DNA from: Lumnitzera littorea
Lineage: Eukaryota; Streptophyta; Magnoliopsida; Myrtales; Combretaceae
Direction: 5' to 3'
DNA: 64,000 nucleotides
Assembly: GCA_024138015.1 (NCBI GenBank)
Contig: JAMXBB010000011.1
Location: 30,122,155-30,186,154, forward strand
Position 1 is the first letter of the stretch. Each line of letters starts with the position of its first letter. The notes beneath the pieces are model-generated. The model searched no databases. It had not been told where the DNA came from and saw only the letters and a list, made by a program, of their open reading frames with translations. Positions 57,509-64,000 of the stretch are shown in pieces. The translations under genes and the position numbers were made by a program.

Positions 57509-58455
57509 ATAATTAATTTATAATCGTAGAGATGAGGATGCGGAAATCCAACTGCCGATACATAATAAAACGGATGCATGAACACAATGTAGGACTGAAA
57601 GAAGCAAGGGATTAGCAACCACCCTTTTTCTTCCAGATAATCTGCATTCTATTGCTGTCTGAGTATTTGAGATTGGCTAGTACCATTAAAGATTGCAGCA
57701 TCTATAGTGCTTTCTGATCAAACAACTTGTCACAACAGAGAAGTATCGGACCGGCGCTACTTCACCTCGGAGGACGTGCGAAACAATGAGGTCGTGGATG
57801 CGCTTAGTGAATAAGAATCAAGATTGCATTCCTCGGTTGATAGGACTTGATGTGAGAGGTTTTCAAAGGTGTGATATGAAATCTTTTTTCCTTTTTTTTT
57901 AATGTAGATCGTTTCTTTATAACACGTCTTTTAAATTTAAATAAAGTATAGCGCTATAACTTTTAACTTTTAAAATGAGTACTTAGATCATAATTTATAA
58001 AAAAACATGCTTTTAAACACTATTTTCCGGTATAGGTTATTTACAGTTAGAAAGATATAAATATTATTTTTCAAACGAAAATAGATTTAAATTGGTTTCT
58101 TTTCTTTTTACAGTTGTAATATAAATATTAGTTAAAAAAACTTTATTTCATAATAAAATAATAAAATAAAAAGAAAATAATCGTTCGATTTACCTTTACA
58201 ATTTTTCCGATAAATTTAACAATTCCACCATCATCGAGTCATTTCCAGTAACATAATCGCCATGGGCGCCATTTCTTCATTTCCCCAAAATCATTTTAAC
58301 ATGCCCGAACTTTTCCCGGTTGCACCGAAAACGAAGCCCTTAGGTCCGAGTAACATTTCCACATTTTCACATTACAAAAACAAAACCCCCCAAACCATAA
58401 AAACCAAACACACATTGACTCTGTTTCTGTTGTGTGGAGTTGGTGTCCTTCCATT
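57509..58455 (+). promoter_or_regulatory. upstream flank and promoter of TRAP-alpha
   Basis: Original intergenic DNA to the right of element C. A TATAAATA motif at ~58120 could serve as TATA box, placing transcription start near 58150. A less AT-rich block at 57735-57840 has no recognised coding match. The stretch before the gene (58195-58455) is richer in C and lies in the probable 5' UTR. Confidence 0.4.
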
Positions 58456-58465
58456 ATGGCGATGA
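58262..58465 (+). promoter_or_regulatory. possible upstream ORF overlapping the TRAP-alpha start
   Basis: An ATG in good context (CGCCATGGGC) at 58262 opens a 67-codon frame (MGAISSFPQNHFNMPELFPV...). It ends at 58465, ten bases past the A of the TRAP-alpha ATG at 58456 and in a different frame. If the mRNA starts upstream of 58262 (TATA-like motif at ~58120), ribosomes initiating here would bypass the main start. If transcription starts later, it is irrelevant. The peptide resembles nothing I recognise. Confidence 0.3.
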
Positions 58466-61400
58466 ACCAAATTAGGCTTTTCATTCTCTCTCTTCTCCTT
58501 CTCGCCTCTCCTTTCCTGCAAGGTTTTCCTCCTTCCATATATTTCCTTCCATCTTTCGATTTCAGATCCCACTCCTGCATTAATACCACGTTACATGTAT
58601 AAGAATTGTTCCGTAATTTCTCTGTTTTAGCTCGTGTGTGTATGCCTGCCCTCGATTCGATGGGAAACTTTGAATCTTTCTGCGTTTTTCTTGTCTGGAT
58701 TCTTCGTGCATGCATGAGTAGTTGATTAATTAATGATGTGATCCGATATGGATTGGTGTAATTCTCGCATGATTTCTTTGTTTTACGTCTCGATCTAGGC
58801 CTTTTTTGTTTTATGATTATTTGAGTTTGTTGTAAAGTTTCGGTTTTTTGGAACCAGTAGATATTGTATATACGTGTAGATTGTTAAATTGGGTTTCTTT
58901 TAGATTGGATCTTTGTATAAATGACCCAAGATTTCAGAAAAAGTGTCTCCGTCCCGTACGTGTTCCCATCTGTCTTGCTAAGTAAGTGCTCCCTTATATG
59001 TAGCATATTTAATGCAGGCTCCAATTCCCCACCCCTCCCCACACCCACCACCCCCCATTTCCAATCCATTGATAACATTGTGTAATTGACGGGATACCAT
59101 TTGTGGAGGGGAAAACTTTATATGAAAACATGGCCTCCGCTCATGCATGCTATTGTCATGTTAGTGTTTCACCATGATCATTAGGTCAACCCCTATCAGG
59201 TAGATCTCGGTAATATATAATAAGGGCTTGTGAGATAAAGTTGTGTGAATGGTGAACTGCATGTATTGTGGATTTATTGTTTTCTTGAATTGAGAATAGC
59301 ATTTTTATTGGCCATGGAATGTTTGGGATTAAAACTGCATTATCATTACTATGGCTGGTAATTTTGGGGACCAAAATTTGAAAACAAAATTTTGTGTCGG
59401 ACATGTGTCTCGTATGTAATTTCATTGAGATTTCACATGCTCTATTAGATTGCATATCTCGGATGCCAGACAGAATACATCTGACGTCATTCTTCCTTTT
59501 CTTTGTCCTGATACTCTGTTCTCTTTGCAGTTGCCTTGTGTCAATTGGATGCTGAACCTGATGTTGAAGAAGGGGGTGAAGTTGGAGTCGTTGGTGAGGA
59601 TGAAGATGTAGAACCTTTTATGGTTAATAGCTTTGGTCCAGCTCCTGGAGTTGACACTGTTTGTGTTTTCCCCAAAAATGGTGCACGATGTAAGAAAACC
59701 TTTGTGTTTGCTTGTGAACTGTATCTTTTTCATTGATTTTAGGACAATGCCTGCTTAATATGACCTCAATTATGTTTTGCAGTGGTGCCAGCTGGGGAAG
59801 AGTCTGAACTACTTGTTGGAATGAAAAACGATGGTAACACATCAAGTTTTCTCTTGTTAAATTGGCTTGTCTTTGTAATCAATTGTCTTATTTGTTACTT
59901 CTTATTGTGTTTGTCCATCTTATCTGGATTATACAGCGAATGACACAGTCTTAATGCTTGTATGGTTTAATTTTTAATGCTGTGTTGTATTCAAAATGTC
60001 ACGTGCATCATCATTGCAGGAGAGTCAAATTTGAATATTATCGCAATCAAGGCCAGCGTTCATCTGCCAATGGATCACCACTATTTGATTCAAAATCTTA
60101 CTGCTCAGGTAATTTTAGACTTAAGATTAATACCAAGAAGCTTTTATGGTGGAACTCTTTAGTGATACTTCAGTTTCCTTATCTGTTGCTTGGTCAAATT
60201 AAAGCTATCATTTTGTGGGTGATTTTGTGAGAAACATGTATGTTTCTTGGTTCACATTGTATCAGTACATAGTCCCTTTGTGCTGAGTTTGTATAAGAAA
60301 CAAGTTTCTTTCAGTTCATTGGTTGCTGGCAAGCTAAATTATCATAACTCTATCCAAGCTCCTATGAGTACATGAGATTATCTGCAGCTTGTCATGATTG
60401 CATGTTGGAATGCCCAAATCTGTTTGGGTATTTGGTCCTATCCTTGCAATGGATGACACCTGCATTACAGATGGAAATCCATCTTTTCGTCCATGACAGT
60501 TCAGTACAAATCAGTTCTATATTGTGATATTTAATGCACAAATCCATTTGTTTTTCCTGTCAAAAAGGAGGGGAAAAAAAAGGTCCTGAGGTTCATTGAC
60601 TTGCTATCAATGTCTGGCAAGTTGGGACCCTTTTGTCTAAGAACTATTCTTGTACATTAGAATTTCAAGTGAGTGAAAGCAAAATGGTCTTTATGGTCAC
60701 ACGAATCCCTTATCTTTCTCATTGGCCTTGTTAATCTGGAAATCTTGAATCTGTATCAAAAGTGAAAGACTGAGCAAAGAAAAGCATCCTTGAGCCATCT
60801 GCATACTCTTTTATGGATCTTTTTTTTTTTTCAAGCAAAATCGAAAGGGAAAAAAAAAAAGAGATAGAGACAGATACAGAGAGAGCTAGCTGCTCTAATG
60901 GAGTTGTTTCTTAATCTAAGTTGATTAGTAAAAAATATATGTATGTTATGACTGCAGGGTTTCAACAATGCATCTGTGCCACCTTCTACTCAGGCTACTT
61001 TCCCCTACATATTTGCTGTCAGCAGATACTTGCAGGTATTTTTCTGTTATATGCTTTAGTATCTTTTGTTATGTATCCATTGATTAATCGTTTGCCGCCC
61101 TCCTGTAGAAACATGAATGATTTAACTATGGTATCTTTCTATGCAGCCTGGAAACTTTGATATTGTTGGCACCATAATTTATGAGGTTGACCAGAAACCA
61201 TATCAAAGCATCTTCTTCAATGGTACAATCGAAGTTGTTGAGGCTGGTGGTTTTCTCAGCATTGAGTCTGTTTTTCTTGTTACCCTGGGGATTGCTCTTC
61301 TCGTCTTGCTTGGCTTATGGGTTCATGGCCGTCTTCAACAACTCTCTAAGGTATTCAATGCATCGACTTCAGCTTTGGTGGAAAAAGAAAAATTAGAAAA

Positions 61401-62486
61401 AAAAAAAGTTAACTTTGAAAAACATGCATTGCCTCTCCACCTGCCTTGACATCACATATAAGTAGGATTATTGTTTAACATCCTACTGTGAGATTTCTTT
61501 GTATCATTTTCCAATGGAAAAGTTGCTGCTTAAATTACACAATTGTATGGTATTCTATGACACCCAATCTTGCCTAGTGAGATTAGGGCTTGCGTGTTAT
61601 TGTTTTCTATGATATGCCAAGAATGTTCAGGCAGACATAATTATCATTCTGGGCTTTCTGAAAATGGTATTTGATTCTTCAACTTTCTTTCTTTCTTAGA
61701 ATAACACCGTGCAGTAGTTAGTTGTTTCACTAGATAGGTGATGTCATGATGCAAGCTTTAATTGCTTTCACACAAAGATTTTGTGCATTTGTCAGCAGAG
61801 CTTAGCTTGTACTTTAGCCTATATTATGCTCTTTATTTAACAGTTTCCCCGCTTTTTGGCATTCGGCTGATTATTGTTTTATCTGCTTTATATACTTTGG
61901 TTAGAAAACAAAGAAGGCACCGAAGGTTGAACTTGGGACTCGGTCTATTGATTCCAACTTGGATGAGTGGTTACAGGTACGCGCTTGTGTTCTGATTTCT
62001 CGCCATCTAGTACACTGGTGTATTTCCCTGAAAAAAGCTTATGGAACTAGTAACTTTACTGGCTACATTCATGTATCTTTTGCTAATCATGATGTATCAG
62101 GCATGTTTTCTTTCTTTCTTCCTTCCTCTTATACTTAATTGAACCAGTTTGAATATTGGTGCAATTGATGTATTCTTACTTATGGTCCTTTGGCTTAGAG
62201 AGTTGGGTTGAATTTTCTGAGCTTTCTTTCCAAATCACATCCCTCTCCCCACCCCCTCCCCACAAAAAAGAGAGAGAGAGAGAGAGATCCATTGTCTGTG
62301 CTGTAGTCATATGCATATACATGTTACCTTGACTCATGTATTCGATTTCACAGTTGATCTATTCATCCAGTTCTCATTTATCTCTATATGAATTTTAGCA
62401 TTGATATTGGCTGTGGCTTATTTTTTGAGCAGGGAACTGCTTTCACTCAATCAAATGCCACCAATAAGTCAAAGAAGAAGAAGTAG
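58456..62486 (+). CDS. translocon-associated protein subunit alpha (TRAP-alpha / SSR1), 8 exons, 257 aa
   Basis: Exons: 58456-58522, 59531-59689, 59783-59833, 60020-60108, 60958-61035, 61147-61350, 61905-61976, 62433-62486. All introns are GT-AG and phases fit, giving 257 aa (Arabidopsis ~258). Residues 1-26 are a signal peptide (MAMNQIRLFILSLLLLASPF...). Residues ~29-50 are very acidic (DAEPDVEEGGEV, GEDEDVEPF), the proposed calcium-binding lumenal segment. The lumenal domain follows with sequons N118-L-T, N126-A-S and N173-G-T. One transmembrane helix at ~190-207 (VFLVTLGIALLVLLGLWV), then a basic cytosolic tail ending KSKKKK. TRAP-alpha is part of the ER complex beside the Sec61 channel that helps some signal peptides enter. 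The gene appears intact. Confidence 0.97.
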
Positions 62487-64000
62487 ACTGCTTTTTTTTC
62501 TCGTTTAGCTGATCATGGGAGACAACAAAATGCAAATACAAATGCTTGTGTGGACTATTGGAGAGTCTAAGATAGGCAGGAATTTTCAGTAGCTTTCAGA
62601 GATTCAGGGAAACAGCCTTACAGTTGTAGCATGTGAGCACAATTTTTTTTTTTTTTAGAATTTATCATCTTATTGATTTTAAGAACTGAGGCTTTTTGGA
62701 AACAAACTAAGTGAGCATTAAGCAATAGGGTATTGAGTTAGTTGACATTGAAAGTTCTATTGGGATCCCATGTGAACTAATTCGGTTACATGATATTTCA
62801 CTTTGATCGAATATGTTACTTTGGGTATTTGGCTCTATGTTGGCTTTCAAGTTGGCTTCCGGTTCTCCATCTAACATGATTAAGCTGTCGTGTTGCACAT
62901 CCATAATGTTATCATCTGGAAAAGTTTGGTCCTTTCTTTTAATTGATTATAATGCTTCGCTTGTTGCGGATTTCTATTCTACAAATAAGAAATGCTGGAG
63001 GCTACAGCTATTCTGTGTGCTATGCTAGATGAACTAACCCGGGCGACGGGTAGTACCTGTTCCACAGATGCTCGATTAATACTTTTGTATTGTAATTCTT
63101 AAATCTAGAATCATTTTTCTATACTTATTTAACTGATTTTAGGCCCATCAATGACATAAAGGGCCACCGGAGAGATTGGACCTTCCAAAGTTGACAAAGC
63201 ATGAAAGCGCAGTCAATCACAGGTCGATTGCCCTTGTTGGGGGCCTTTATTCCTTCTCACTCCCAATTTTGAAAAAAAAAATTATGGTCGAAAAAGATTT
63301 AATTTCCATCACTTCTTAGGGTTTCTATCAATTTCATGATCAAAGTTTAATTTTTTTGCCTTCTTAACACCGTTACTTCCAATTTAATAATTCTTAATTG
63401 TCAATTAATATTCATCATGCTATCACTTGTTCATAATCCATAGTCACAAATTAATTCCTTATTCTACATATTGAACATTGATATTGAGTGATCTTAAGAT
63501 TTTAGGCAATCTTCTAGTTGATCATGTGTAATAAAAGATCGAAATAGAACCTTAATTATTTACCATTTTAAGAACTTTTATTTATGACGGAATCCTTAGT
63601 TACACGATCCACAACCTATTCCCTTCCTAAAAAAAGCAAAATCGTTACTAGGTTTTAATTAGGGGGTTGTAATTAATAAAGAATATCTACTATTAATTTG
63701 CCATCCTTCCCGTGTTCCTTGCTATCCTTATAATTTCATTTGGCTACCTAATTAAGGAATTAGGATTGGAACCCATTAATCTCTTTTAACAGCAAACCCC
63801 GTTGAAGTTCTTGTAAAGAAATAACGGTATTACTCTTCCAATCGTTTGAATCATTTCTAATAAGAAGTATCGATTCTTTAGTGCGAGTGAAGAATCAACC
63901 ACAGCAGCTTTTCGTATAAGGGTGCAAGTAGTGGCAAGGGAGCAGGGTGAAGGTTGAGTTTCTGTTTTTGGTTGAGGAGGAAAACCTATATATAATGAAT
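62487..64000. other. TRAP-alpha 3' UTR and downstream flank
   Basis: 62487-~63110 probably includes the 3' UTR (TTTTGTATTGTAATTC near 63083 is a plausible end region). 63110-64000 is AT-rich with no gene recognised. Near the right edge, CCTATATATAATG at 63984-63996 looks like a TATA box and could belong to a gene beyond the window. Confidence 0.4.

Noticed and set aside
58296..58715. 139-codon open frame antisense to the TRAP-alpha start
   Set aside because: Antisense to the signal-peptide exon, 5' UTR and intron 1; highly charged without domain features. Best explained as a shadow of the real gene.
1..64000. CRISPR arrays, operons, phage or plasmid functions
   Set aside because: Spliced plant genes, LTR retrotransposons and AT-rich intergenic DNA show a plant nuclear origin; no regularly spaced short repeats of CRISPR type are present.

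Overview
This is AT-rich plant nuclear DNA, most likely from a eudicot. It holds two intact intron-rich housekeeping genes on the + strand, surrounded by decayed Ty3/gypsy retrotransposons. I saw no rRNA, credible tRNA, CRISPR or bacterial-type signals. The species cannot be fixed from the sequence.

Genes. (1) The orthologue of XAP5 CIRCADIAN TIMEKEEPER (XCT) runs from 25731 to 31503, with 12 exons and 336 aa. One of its introns is GC-AG and carries a G-quadruplex-like run. (2) The alpha subunit of the translocon-associated protein complex (TRAP-alpha/SSR1) runs from 58456 to 62486, with 8 exons and 257 aa. They are tandem neighbours: without the transposons, the XCT stop and the TRAP-alpha start would lie only about 2.1 kb apart.

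1-25.7 kb. This is a graveyard of old repeats: degenerate gypsy gag fragments (1.7 kb, 19.2 kb), a Tat/Ogre-like LTR on the minus strand (3.6-6.46 kb), a 381-bp foldback MITE with a perfect 10-bp target duplication (6717-7097), and a family of solo LTRs. One LTR copy (8525-11131) was invaded by a second LTR (minus), which was itself invaded by a copy of the same family in the opposite orientation. Another solo LTR lies at 21722-22596. Two minisatellites occur at 18.0 and 19.8 kb.

32.6-57.5 kb. This is a three-level Russian doll. The outer element C is a Tat/Ogre-type gypsy element (LTRs of about 2.0 kb, extra ORF1, gag, protease, a likely pol intron, RT-RNaseH, second RNaseH, integrase, hairpin minisatellite in its 3' UTR). 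Inside that minisatellite lies element A (minus strand, LTRs about 0.95 kb, perfect TSD AGCAC), which has gag and protease but no reverse transcriptase or integrase. Inside A's gag lies element B (+ strand, LTRs of 857 bp in the left copy), a dead full-length-type gypsy element. A 73-N assembly gap sits in B's right LTR. All three are riddled with stops and G-to-A/C-to-T type changes, including in catalytic codons.

All calls are from reading the sequence by eye. Exon boundaries were checked for phase and protein continuity. Divergence statements are visual estimates.
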